Origin: Prochlorococcus sp. AG-412-J13
GTDB taxonomy: Bacteria; Cyanobacteriota; Cyanobacteriia; PCC-6307; Cyanobiaceae
Direction of reading: 5' to 3'
Length of the DNA: 64,000 nt
NCBI GenBank assembly: GCA_003214815.1
Contig: QCLE01000002.1
Location: 62,001-126,000 of the forward strand
The position numbers were made by a program, and so were the translations under genes. How positions within the stretch are numbered: position 1 is the stretch's first letter; the number at the start of each line of letters is the position of its first letter. Positions 48,633-56,734 of the stretch are shown here, in pieces. The notes under the pieces were generated by a model. That model did not search any database. It had not been told where the DNA came from and worked only from the letters and a program-made list of their open reading frames with translations.

Positions 48633-49070
48633 TCAACTTTCTCTTAGAACCATTTTTTCAGCAAGAGAAAATTCTTTCGTTAAACGCTCCTTAAGCTTAT
48701 CTGGTAAAGGTCTACTTGCAAAGTTTTTGTAATGACCTGCCATAGCATTTAATGCTGTTTGCATAGTGGTAAATGATTGTGTTTTATTCACCATCCCTCT
48801 ATTTCTGTATCTGGAAATATAGTCAGTTATAAGTGTAAGAGCCTCACTTCTTACTTCATCTTTATTTGGAGAATCTTTTGGAGTGTCAACAGCTGTTTGT
48901 AATGTTTTAACGACTGAAATTGTATCTTTTGTATAGTCTCCAGTCATAGAGGTTTTTGCAGCTATAGAAGGAGAACTAAATAGTGTAAAAACAACAATTA
49001 AGGATATTGAAAAAGATATAGCTTTGGTAAGATTTTTAAAAAATAAATTTGATGTCCATTTCAGTAACAT
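48633..49070 (-). CDS. psb27: Photosystem II assembly/repair factor Psb27
   Basis: A lumenal four-helix-bundle protein that binds CP43 during PSII assembly and repair. The 145-residue precursor has a long N-terminal signal region ending near SPSIAAKTS, then the Psb27 pattern TGDYTKDTISVVKTLQTAVD, RYRNRGMVNKTQSFTTMQTA and LNAMAGHYKNFASRPLPDKL. No cysteine occurs at the signal-peptide end, so the lipid anchor found in other cyanobacteria is missing. It is located between proS and purA on the same strand. Confidence 0.93.
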   Translation of the reverse strand: MLLKWTSNLFFKNLTKAISFSISLIVVFTLFSSPSIAAKTSMTGDYTKDTISVVKTLQTAVDTPKDSPNKDEVRSEALTLITDYISRYRNRGMVNKTQSFTTMQTALNAMAGHYKNFASRPLPDKLKERLTKEFSLAEKMVLRES

Positions 49071-49096
49071 AACTTAGCTCCCAAAAAAAATAAGCC

Positions 49097-50896
49097 TTAA
49101 GAATTATTGTACATTATTTCTGATTCGGAAATAAATCTTTCCAACAATTTATCAGTACTAATTTTAAACTTATTATTATTTGTTCTACATACAAGTTCAA
49201 CTTCTTTATTAACAGAATCTCTACCAATAATTATCTGAAAAGGAATACCAATTAATTCCGCATCTTTAAATTTTACTCCAGCTCTATCATTTCTATCATC
49301 AAGAAGGACATCAATTTTATTAATTAAAAAGTTGTTATAGATTTGCTCAGTAAGGTCACTTTGAATAGGATCTTTTAGGTTTGTTGGAATAATAACAACT
49401 TCAAAAGGAGAAATCTGGATAGGCCAACATATTCCCTTTTGATCATGATTCTGCTCGATAGCAGCTTGAGCTATTCTTGTCACTCCAATTCCATAACAAC
49501 CCATCCATAAATTTTTTAATTGACCATCCTTATCAGAGAACTTTGCATTTAATTTTTCACTATATTTTTGACCTAGTTGGAAAATATGTCCAATCTCGAT
49601 ACCTTTTTTTTCTTTAAGTTCCTCATCATCATCAATACTTATTTTATCTCCTTTTTTGGCATTCCTGATATCCCCAATTAGATAATCTTTCGAAGCAAAA
49701 GAAAATTCTTGAAAAACTTTATGGAAATTAACTTTATTCCCACCACTTATAAACTTTGAAAGGCTACTTGCAGAATGGTCAATTATTCTTGTCCATTTTT
49801 GATCCCAATTAGAACTTGCTTTAATAGTTTTATTATCTAAATCTGGTCCAATAAAACCTAAGGGAAAATTAACTAGATTTTTTTCGATAGTATTTTTGTC
49901 TTCAATCTTTTTAAGATTAAGGAGATTGAAATTATGAAGTTTATTGATTAAGTTAAAAAGCTTTACTTCATTAATGTGTTGATCGCCTCTTATGCATGCA
50001 AGAATTGGCACCTCAAGTTTACCTTCGAACTTTGCAAGGAATATTACTACTTTAATAATCTGACTAGGGTCTAAATTATTATTATCGCAAACTTCTAGGA
50101 TTGTTTTTTGTTGAGGTGTTTCCAACCACGCTGCGATATTATCTTTCAGTGGTATAGGTTGAGAGGGTAGAGAAACAGCTTTTTCAATATTTGCAGCATA
50201 AGAACCACTTTGAGTAAACAAAATGGAATCTTCCCCAGCATCAGCAGTGATCATAAATTCTTTAGAGGACGCACCGCCAATTGCTCCACTATCAGCTTCA
50301 ACCCCTACTGTCTGCAGTCCACAAGATTTAAAAATATTTTCATAGGCATTTCCCACTTTTTCATAGAAAGAAGCCAGGTCGTTTTCTGAAGAATGAAAAG
50401 AATAACCATCTTTCATTATAAATTCTCTACTTCTCATCAGTCCAAACCTTGGCCTTATTTCATCTCTAAATTTTGTCTGAATTTGATAAAAACATTGAGG
50501 TAATTGCTTATAGGAGTTGATGGTCTCTGACGCAATACTTGTGATTACCTCTTCGTGAGTTGGAGCTAAACCAAATTCTTTACCTTGTCTATCTTTGAGA
50601 TTAAACATTATTCCTTCCCCTGCAGTATATCCTTCCCACCTTTCACTTTTTCTCCATAAATCTGCAGGATGAAGTTGGGGTAATAGTAATTTTGTAAAGC
50701 CAATACTATTAAGTTCTCTCTCTATTATTCTGGATATTTTTTCAATAACTCTAAGCATTATTGGCATGTATGCATAAATACCGCTGTTAACTCTGCGAAT
50801 ATACCCAGCTTTTAAAAGTAATTGATGTGAAATAATCTCAGCTTCAGAAGGTGTGTCACGAAGTGTCCCCAGAGGAAATGAGGTTGTCACGCGCAT
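49097..50896 (-). CDS. proS: Prolyl-tRNA synthetase, bacterial type with editing insertion
   Basis: Charges tRNA-Pro and edits Ala-tRNA-Pro. The 599-residue protein is a class II enzyme with the N-terminal EAEIISHQLLLKAGYIRRVN, FGLAPTHEEVITSIA, RPRFGLMRSREFIMKDGYSF (motif 2) and WMGCYGIGVTRIAQAA (motif 3), plus the INS/YbaK editing insertion between (KVVIFLAKFEGKLEVPILAC). This is the longer bacterial form. It is 26 bp upstream of psb27. Confidence 0.96.
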   Translation of the reverse strand: MRVTTSFPLGTLRDTPSEAEIISHQLLLKAGYIRRVNSGIYAYMPIMLRVIEKISRIIERELNSIGFTKLLLPQLHPADLWRKSERWEGYTAGEGIMFNLKDRQGKEFGLAPTHEEVITSIASETINSYKQLPQCFYQIQTKFRDEIRPRFGLMRSREFIMKDGYSFHSSENDLASFYEKVGNAYENIFKSCGLQTVGVEADSGAIGGASSKEFMITADAGEDSILFTQSGSYAANIEKAVSLPSQPIPLKDNIAAWLETPQQKTILEVCDNNNLDPSQIIKVVIFLAKFEGKLEVPILACIRGDQHINEVKLFNLINKLHNFNLLNLKKIEDKNTIEKNLVNFPLGFIGPDLDNKTIKASSNWDQKWTRIIDHSASSLSKFISGGNKVNFHKVFQEFSFASKDYLIGDIRNAKKGDKISIDDDEELKEKKGIEIGHIFQLGQKYSEKLNAKFSDKDGQLKNLWMGCYGIGVTRIAQAAIEQNHDQKGICWPIQISPFEVVIIPTNLKDPIQSDLTEQIYNNFLINKIDVLLDDRNDRAGVKFKDAELIGIPFQIIIGRDSVNKEVELVCRTNNNKFKISTDKLLERFISESEIMYNNS

Positions 50897-51069
50897 ACAA
50901 AAAATCCTTAATAATATTTAATTTTATCAATTAAGATGAAAAAATAATTTAAAGTGTCTTGAGTCCCTCAACGCGGCTAGTCTAAAAATATTGTTTCTGC
51001 TAACTTCTTCAGTAATGAAGTTCACATTCTTTTAAAAGTTTATTATTACTAAAACATTTTCTTAAGTTT

Positions 51070-51420
51070 ATGGAAAATATAGATTCCAATATTTCTAGTG
51101 AAGAGGAATTAGTAGGTATTGATGAAGTTCAAAAATTCCTAAACAGATCAAGAGCTTCTGTCTATAGGTATACAAATACAGATTTAAGAAATCTAAACCC
51201 TAGCTTTAATCCAAGAAAATTAAATCCCGAATTTAGAACTGATCAAAAAGATCCTTTGAAATTTCATCCTAATGAAGTAGCAAGATTTGCAAAAGATATT
51301 TTAAGAATTAAGGAAGTTACTGTAGAGGTCTTTAATACACCTTCCTCCGCTGCTCAAAATATACTGGTGCAAATATTAGACGAACTAAAATCTATTAGGT
51401 CTTTGCTAGAAAAAGAGTAA
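51070..51420 (+). CDS. Putative helix-turn-helix DNA-binding protein (116 aa), unknown role
   Basis: The 116-residue protein has VGIDEVQKFLNRSRASVYRY at about 15-34, which fits a MerR-like or excisionase-like HTH (helix, turn, recognition helix with SRASVYRY). The following LRNLNPSFNPRKLNPEFRTD repeats an N-P spaced pattern, and the C-terminus is helical (AQNILVQILDELKSIRSLLE). No effector domain is visible. It could regulate the small gene cluster that follows. Its family is not recognised. Confidence 0.65.
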   Translation: MENIDSNISSEEELVGIDEVQKFLNRSRASVYRYTNTDLRNLNPSFNPRKLNPEFRTDQKDPLKFHPNEVARFAKDILRIKEVTVEVFNTPSSAAQNILVQILDELKSIRSLLEKE

Positions 51421-51516
51421 TTAAAAAGTTACCAAACAATGTTTTGATTTATTGACATTTTGAATGTAAGATAGTGATGTTTAATTATCTCCTTAATCTT
51501 TACCAATTAAGAGTTC

Positions 51517-51771
51517 TTGAGTTACACGAAATCAAAGCAGTTTATTCAAAGTAAATCAAGCGAAGAATCTTCTAATGATTCTGCTCGAAGTGATTTTGAA
51601 AGAGATGATGATGACCCCTTAAGTATAAGGAGTCTATCAATAACATCTTTAGGTATTATTTTTGCCTTTTTGACAATTTTTTTACCTTCAATAAGCATTT
51701 TAATTGGAAGACCTTTATCTCAAGGAAACGAGATAATTCATAATCACGATTTTAAAAAAGATGGACCTTAG
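51517..51771 (+). CDS. Small single-span membrane protein (84 aa), unknown function
   Basis: It starts at TTG 51517 after an AAGAG element five bases upstream. An acidic, Ser/Asp-rich N-terminus (SSEESSNDSARSDFERDDDD) precedes a membrane helix near 45-66 (ITSLGIIFAFLTIFLPSISI) and a short tail. Its 3' end overlaps the following pyrophosphatase paralogue by 11 bp, so the two are translationally linked. It has no recognised family. Confidence 0.7.
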   Translation: MSYTKSKQFIQSKSSEESSNDSARSDFERDDDDPLSIRSLSITSLGIIFAFLTIFLPSISILIGRPLSQGNEIIHNHDFKKDGP

Positions 51772-52315
51772 TTCAATACCTCCATCTCCAATGAAGGGAA
51801 TAGTAAATATTGTTGTTGAAATACCTGCAGGGAGCAGGAATAAATATGAATATTGCTCTGATGCAGGAATAATGGCCTTAGACAGAGTATTGCATTCTTC
51901 AGTGAGGTATCCTTTTGATTATGGTTTTATCCCAAATACCCTCGCTGATGATGGTGCACCTCTTGATGCAATGGTGATAATGGATGAGCCTACTTTTGCT
52001 GGTTGTCTAATAAAAGCTAGACCTATTGGAGTTTTGGATATGCATGATTGTGGTGCATATGATGGAAAACTTTTATGTGTGCCTATGGCTAATCCTAGGC
52101 AGGCTAATATAGTGAGTATTAATCAAATTGCTCCTAATCAGCTTGAGGATGTTGCTGAATTTTTTAGAACAAGTAAAGGACTTGATGGAAGAACAGTTCA
52201 AATTGATGGTTGGAGGGATTTTGATGTGGTTGAAAATTTATTGAAAAGTTGTATACCTCTCAAAAAGAAAAACTTTAAAGTACTTAGGAAATCAAACATT
52301 AGTAAATTAAATTGA
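51761..52315 (+). CDS. Family I inorganic pyrophosphatase paralogue with altered active site
   Basis: A 184-residue protein of the cyanobacterial Ppa type (VEIPAGSRNKYEYC, ALDRVLHSSVRYPFDYGFIP). Against E. coli numbering the residues Glu20, Lys28, Glu30, Arg42, Tyr50, Tyr54, Asp64 and Asp69 are conserved, as are Asp96, Asp101 and Lys103. But Asp67 is Ala66 (DDGAPLDA instead of DDGDPLDA) and Tyr141 is Ser138 (FFRTSKGL). Reduced or lost PPase activity is inferred. It overlaps the previous membrane protein by 11 bp and the next gene by TTGA. Confidence 0.9.
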   Translation: MDLSSIPPSPMKGIVNIVVEIPAGSRNKYEYCSDAGIMALDRVLHSSVRYPFDYGFIPNTLADDGAPLDAMVIMDEPTFAGCLIKARPIGVLDMHDCGAYDGKLLCVPMANPRQANIVSINQIAPNQLEDVAEFFRTSKGLDGRTVQIDGWRDFDVVENLLKSCIPLKKKNFKVLRKSNISKLN

Positions 52316-52668
52316 AAAAAATAATTTTTTATAGTTATTTAAAATGCTCTACTTGCCGAAAAGCTGCAAAGTGGCTTGAAAGCAAAGATTTCGAATTTCA
52401 ATTAATTGATATTGTAAAAGAACCACCATTTGTAAATTATTTAAATATAGCCTTAGAACAATACTCTGATGATAAGAAAAGGATTTTTAATACAAGAAGT
52501 AACGCCTTTAAAACGCTTAATCTTGATATTTATGGTTTATCTAGGGAAGAAATTATTCAACTTCTTTTAAGTGATGGCAAATTAATAAAAAGACCATTTT
52601 TGATTTACGAAGAAAAAAAAGTAATATTAGGTTTTAACGAAAATGAATATGCCAAACAATTTAAATAA
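52312..52668 (+). CDS. Spx/ArsC-family thioredoxin-fold protein
   Basis: The 118-residue protein begins at TTG 52312, overlapping the preceding stop as TTGA. It opens IIFYSYLKCSTCRKAAKWLE with a CxxC (CSTC) like Spx rather than the CxxS of ArsC, and continues with DIVKEPPFVNYLNIAL and LIKRPFLIYEEKKVILGFNE. Family members reduce arsenate or act as redox regulators of RNA polymerase. Which applies is unknown. It follows a pyrophosphatase paralogue in a tight cluster. Confidence 0.85.
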   Translation: MKKIIFYSYLKCSTCRKAAKWLESKDFEFQLIDIVKEPPFVNYLNIALEQYSDDKKRIFNTRSNAFKTLNLDIYGLSREEIIQLLLSDGKLIKRPFLIYEEKKVILGFNENEYAKQFK

Positions 52669-52697
52669 GTTTAAAAAATCAAGACTTTATTAATTTT

Positions 52698-53357
52698 ATG
52701 CCTGCTTCTATTAAAAGTTTTTTAAAAGAATGGGGTCTACTAATTCTATTAACTTTTTTTGTTTCTTCTTGTAGATCATTTTTCGCAGAACCTCGTTATA
52801 TCCCCTCTGGTTCAATGCTCCCAGAATTAAAAATAAACGATAGGTTAATTATTGAAAAATTTTCGCTAAGAAACTCTTTACCAAAAAGAGGAGATATTGT
52901 TGTTTTTAACTCACCTTACTCCTTTGACGAAAAATTAATTTCATCAAGATCTAAGCCTTTACCAAGAAAAAGATATTGTTTTTTTATGAGTTTTCCTCCA
53001 ATTTCGTTTATTCCTGGTTTGAGGGATCAAGCTTGCGATGCTTATATTAAAAGAGTGGTGGCCCTTCCAGGAGAAATTGTAAGTGTAAACACTAAGGGTG
53101 AATTAATAATAAATAATAAATTAATTTCTGAACCTTATGTCTCTTATAAGTGCTCATTGTCCCTTTTTAATAAATGTGGTGAATTTGAAAACATAAAAGT
53201 TCCAGAAGATCATTTTTTAGTTTTAGGCGATAATAGGTCAAATAGCTGGGATGGAAGATATTGGCCCGGAAGTAAATTTCTTCATAAAAAGGAGATAATT
53301 GGTAAAGCATATTTCAGATTTTGGCCTCTTAGTCAAGTTGGTTTTTTCCATAAATAA
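52698..53357 (+). CDS. lepB: Signal peptidase I
   Basis: Cleaves Sec signal peptides at the outer face of the membrane. The 219-residue protein has an N-terminal membrane anchor (LLILLTFFVSSCRSFFAEPR), the catalytic Ser39 in YIPSGSM, the general-base Lys in YIKRVVALPGE, and box GDNRSNSWDGRYW. An insertion of about 30 residues with Arg/Lys (SSRSKPLPRKRYCFFMSFPP) sits between the Ser and Lys motifs. It lies 29 bp after the Spx-like gene. Confidence 0.95.
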   Translation: MPASIKSFLKEWGLLILLTFFVSSCRSFFAEPRYIPSGSMLPELKINDRLIIEKFSLRNSLPKRGDIVVFNSPYSFDEKLISSRSKPLPRKRYCFFMSFPPISFIPGLRDQACDAYIKRVVALPGEIVSVNTKGELIINNKLISEPYVSYKCSLSLFNKCGEFENIKVPEDHFLVLGDNRSNSWDGRYWPGSKFLHKKEIIGKAYFRFWPLSQVGFFHK

Positions 53358-53412
53358 AGCCTTTTTTCTGGCTCTGACTTCATCAAAATAAATTTTTAAA
53401 AAGTGTTTTAAT

Positions 53413-54741
53413 TTAAAGTGCTCCGGAAGCAGTAGAATCAATTATTCCTCCTAGATGTGTTGTAATGTTTAGAGCGCTAATCACAGGGGGCTTATGGGGA
53501 TCATCAAAAAGGTCAATTATAGTTATGCCGCCATTACCTTGTTTTATCATCCAAATATTTGAATAATTAATCCCAAGGATATTGCAAATTAGAGTTTTAT
53601 TGACTGCATCATGAGCAACCAGAAGGCTTAGATCATTATCCTTTTGTGATAAACAAATTTTGTCAAAAGCTTCTACGGACCTTACTGATACATCTCTTAT
53701 AGATTCACCTTCGGGCATTATTACTTCTTCAGGTTTATCATGCCAATTTTTTAGTAAAGCAGGCCACTGTTCTCTGATTTCTGCTTCCAGTTTACCCTCC
53801 CATAATCCGTGACTAATTTCTACAAGTGAATCTATTTTTTCTATTTTTAAATCTTTGCTATTTTGAAGGATTATTTGTGCAGTCTCATAAGGCCTATGCA
53901 TTGAACTTGAAAATGCCTTATTGAAAGAAATATTTCTCAAATATTCAAAAGTCTTTCTAGCTTGATCTTTTCCGTTTTCATTTAGAGGGATATCAATTTG
54001 TCCTTGGAATCTACCTTCTTTGTTCCAGTTGGTTTCACCATGCCTTATTAGAAATATTCTGGAATCTCCAATTTGATTTGGAATATTTTTATTCAGATGC
54101 GAGGTTTGATTTAAGCATTCAATTTGGGTCTTAAAAGAGTTATCTTTCCTGGAAATATTTAGTATCGAGAAAGAAGCATTTTCTAATCTGATTTTCCTAA
54201 AACCTTGCTTAGGCTTTCCTAATAATAAGAGGATTAAACATCTGAGAATTGCATTATGTCCTACAACTAAAATATTTACATCATCTTTCTCTAGATAACT
54301 TTTTAAAATGGCTTCTACAAAATTTGTTGCTTGATAAAATAACTCTTGAATTGGTTTATAAGTTTTATTGTCATTTCTTTTTAAGATTAGATTTTCTGGA
54401 TCATTTTTCCATATAGGATAAATTTCTGGAAATTTCTTTTTTATTTCATCAATTTTTAGACCAGACCATTCACTAAGATCTACCTCTAGCAAATTATCAT
54501 CAAATACAATATTTTGTTCTTTATTGAAGGTCTTTTTAATTGTTTTTGCAGTCTCTGCTGCTCTCACAAGTGGGGAGGAATAGATTTTATCGAAGTTTAT
54601 TTTTGATAATGCTTTTCCTGCTTTTTGGGCTTGTTCGTATCCTTCATCAGTTAATAATGAATCATCTGTTCTTCCTTGAATTAATCCTTTTGCATTGAAA
54701 CTGCTTAGTCCATGCCTAACTAAAACTAATCTTATAGTCAT
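53413..54741 (-). CDS. Tandem histidine-phosphatase (phosphoglycerate mutase-like) protein
   Basis: The 442-residue protein contains two complete histidine-phosphatase domains: LVRHGLSSFNAKGLIQGRTD at the N-terminus and FLIRHGETNWNKEGRFQGQI about 220 residues later, each with its later VGHNAILRCL or VAHDAVNKTL His motif and an acid residue. The duplicated form is found in cyanobacteria. Activity (phosphoserine phosphatase or mutase) cannot be told from sequence. It is convergent with lepB, gap 55 bp, and divergent from the CPBP protease. Confidence 0.88.
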   Translation of the reverse strand: MTIRLVLVRHGLSSFNAKGLIQGRTDDSLLTDEGYEQAQKAGKALSKINFDKIYSSPLVRAAETAKTIKKTFNKEQNIVFDDNLLEVDLSEWSGLKIDEIKKKFPEIYPIWKNDPENLILKRNDNKTYKPIQELFYQATNFVEAILKSYLEKDDVNILVVGHNAILRCLILLLLGKPKQGFRKIRLENASFSILNISRKDNSFKTQIECLNQTSHLNKNIPNQIGDSRIFLIRHGETNWNKEGRFQGQIDIPLNENGKDQARKTFEYLRNISFNKAFSSSMHRPYETAQIILQNSKDLKIEKIDSLVEISHGLWEGKLEAEIREQWPALLKNWHDKPEEVIMPEGESIRDVSVRSVEAFDKICLSQKDNDLSLLVAHDAVNKTLICNILGINYSNIWMIKQGNGGITIIDLFDDPHKPPVISALNITTHLGGIIDSTASGAL

Positions 54742-54858
54742 TATATAAATTTGAAAATTAAGATAATTTAATCATCTCATGGCGTGATTAAAATATATAT
54801 ATAAATATTAGGAAATTCAATGATAACTAAGTATAGTTTTCAACAATATAATTAAGGT

Positions 54859-56220
54859 ATGATCTTTAAAAATATTTCTAAGTCAAAACTCACTTTAGCT
54901 TTTATTTCTATAGTCATAACTTTTTTTGTTTGGCAGCAAGGCTTAAGAGATAGTTTAAATAGACCATCTGTTTCATTTGATATAAGTCAAAAAGAGCAAG
55001 AAATTGCTGAATTATCAGTCCAATCAATACCTGTAAATCTTAAAAAATTTTTTATCATAAATGATCCTGTTGATCAAATAAATAAATCACTCTCTGAGGT
55101 TTCATTTGATGAACTAACAGAAAGAAATAAATTAATTCGAATAATTTCTTCAGAATCAAATGATCCTATAATCTATAAAAATATATCCAAAGATTTTGAA
55201 AATAAAAACTTCAAAATACTGATTGATGAGATAGAAAAAAAATCCAATAATAATTCATACAAACCAAATTCTGATAAATTTGATTTATTTAAAGGGGATA
55301 GATTTTTATATCACCTTTTAAGCCAGAAATTTGATTTTGACGATAGTTTATTAATAACAAAATCATTTTCAAGCAAAATGTTTTTAAAAATATTAGCAAT
55401 CAGACTAATACCACTTTTAACAATACTTCTTGGCTCAATTCTGGCTTTAAAAATATTATGGACTACTATATCTTTGAAAAAGTTTGGTTGGCAAGAAATT
55501 AAATCCTTAGACTTAGAATTAATAGATATGGTTTTATTAATTGCAGGTGGATTTGTTGTTTTAGGAGAAGTGGTTTCACCTTTGTTTTCTATCAGTTTAG
55601 TTGAACTTTTTTCTAAAAATATCTCTAATGATTTGTCTCAATCTTTAAAAATATTCTTTGGATATCTTTTTATGGCTATTCCGCCATTAGGGATAGTTTA
55701 TTATCAAATTAAATCTTTGAAGGGTGAATTTTCTTTTAAAAAGGATTATTTACAGTTCAATTTATTGCCAATAAAATATGCAATTATTCAGGGAATTAAA
55801 GGTTGGTTAACAATAGTTCCTTTTGTTTTATTGATTTCTCTAATTATGAATAGTATGATCGATAATCAGAATGGTAGTAACCCTTTGCTCGAAATTGTTC
55901 TTAATAATAATAATTACTTATCATTTTTTCTATTATTTGTAACAACAACTCTATTAGCCCCTCTATTTGAGGAGATTATATTTCGCGGCATTTTACTGCC
56001 AACGCTTTCAAGAGATTTTGGAGTAATTTCGGGCATCATAGTTTCAGCTTTTATCTTTGCATTAGCTCATTTAAGTTTTGGAGAAATGCCGCCATTATTT
56101 GTTCTAGGGATTGGATTAGGAATTACAAGAATTGCTTCAGGGAGTTTGTTCTCTTCAGTGGTTATGCATTCTTTATGGAATGGATTGACTTTCTTAAATT
56201 TGTTCTTATTGAGGACATAA
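54859..56220 (+). CDS. CPBP-family intramembrane metalloprotease
   Basis: The 453-residue protein has an N-terminal anchor, an approximately 130-residue soluble region rich in Asn, Lys and Asp, then several helices. The Abi/CPBP motifs are PLFEEIIFRGILLP (EExxxR), ALAHLSFGE (His) and VVMHSLWNGLTFL (HxxxN). The family includes Rce1-like proteases and bacteriocin immunity proteins; in cyanobacteria the substrate is unknown. The extended N-terminal soluble region is typical of the cyanobacterial form in my recollection. Confidence 0.9.
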   Translation: MIFKNISKSKLTLAFISIVITFFVWQQGLRDSLNRPSVSFDISQKEQEIAELSVQSIPVNLKKFFIINDPVDQINKSLSEVSFDELTERNKLIRIISSESNDPIIYKNISKDFENKNFKILIDEIEKKSNNNSYKPNSDKFDLFKGDRFLYHLLSQKFDFDDSLLITKSFSSKMFLKILAIRLIPLLTILLGSILALKILWTTISLKKFGWQEIKSLDLELIDMVLLIAGGFVVLGEVVSPLFSISLVELFSKNISNDLSQSLKIFFGYLFMAIPPLGIVYYQIKSLKGEFSFKKDYLQFNLLPIKYAIIQGIKGWLTIVPFVLLISLIMNSMIDNQNGSNPLLEIVLNNNNYLSFFLLFVTTTLLAPLFEEIIFRGILLPTLSRDFGVISGIIVSAFIFALAHLSFGEMPPLFVLGIGLGITRIASGSLFSSVVMHSLWNGLTFLNLFLLRT

Positions 56221-56305
56221 AGAATTTAATTTTTTACTTGCTAATCAAACAAATAGATGTTTATTTAATTAATAACACTTATTTCATTTAAAAAATAAAT
56301 CATAG

Positions 56306-56734
56306 ATGAAACCTTATGGGAATCAGCTTAATTTTAAAAAAAAAGTTTCATATGAAAGTAAAAAAAATTCTGAAAAAATATCCACACTTAATATCAAATT
56401 TATAAATCAAATTTTCGACACCATTAATATCTCTCTTCTGCTATTGATTTTCACCTTATTTTTCCTATCTTTTGATAGCCAACGGAAATGGTCAAATACA
56501 TATAAAAACTTATCTGAAACAAGAGCTATCAATAATAATCTGATTGATTATATTTCTAAAATTGAGGAATTTTATATTAGTGAACTTGAGTCTCTCAAAA
56601 TTTATAGAAAAACTAAACCTGAAGATTTAATCTATCTAGATAAACCTGCAGAAAAAAAAGAAAGTTTATTTCAGAAAAATTTAAGTAGTTTTATTGAAGG
56701 TTTTAGTGATAGCAAATATCAAAGGGGATATTAA
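56306..56734 (+). CDS. FtsL-like bitopic protein upstream of ftsI (candidate)
   Basis: The 142-residue protein has a basic N-terminus of about 40 residues, one membrane helix near 46-63 (INISLLLLIFTLFFLS), and a predicted coiled coil (YKNLSETRAINNNLIDYISK, EFYISELESLKIY). Its size, topology and its stop overlapping the ftsI start as TAATG match FtsL, the divisome partner encoded before ftsI in many bacteria. FtsL sequences are poorly conserved, so this is an architecture-and-context call. Confidence 0.6.
   Translation: MKPYGNQLNFKKKVSYESKKNSEKISTLNIKFINQIFDTINISLLLLIFTLFFLSFDSQRKWSNTYKNLSETRAINNNLIDYISKIEEFYISELESLKIYRKTKPEDLIYLDKPAEKKESLFQKNLSSFIEGFSDSKYQRGY

Noticed and set aside
50897-51069. 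RNA gene in the proS upstream gap
   Set aside because: Only a short TTGAG/CTCAA inverted repeat is seen; nothing resembles 6S RNA, tmRNA or a tRNA.
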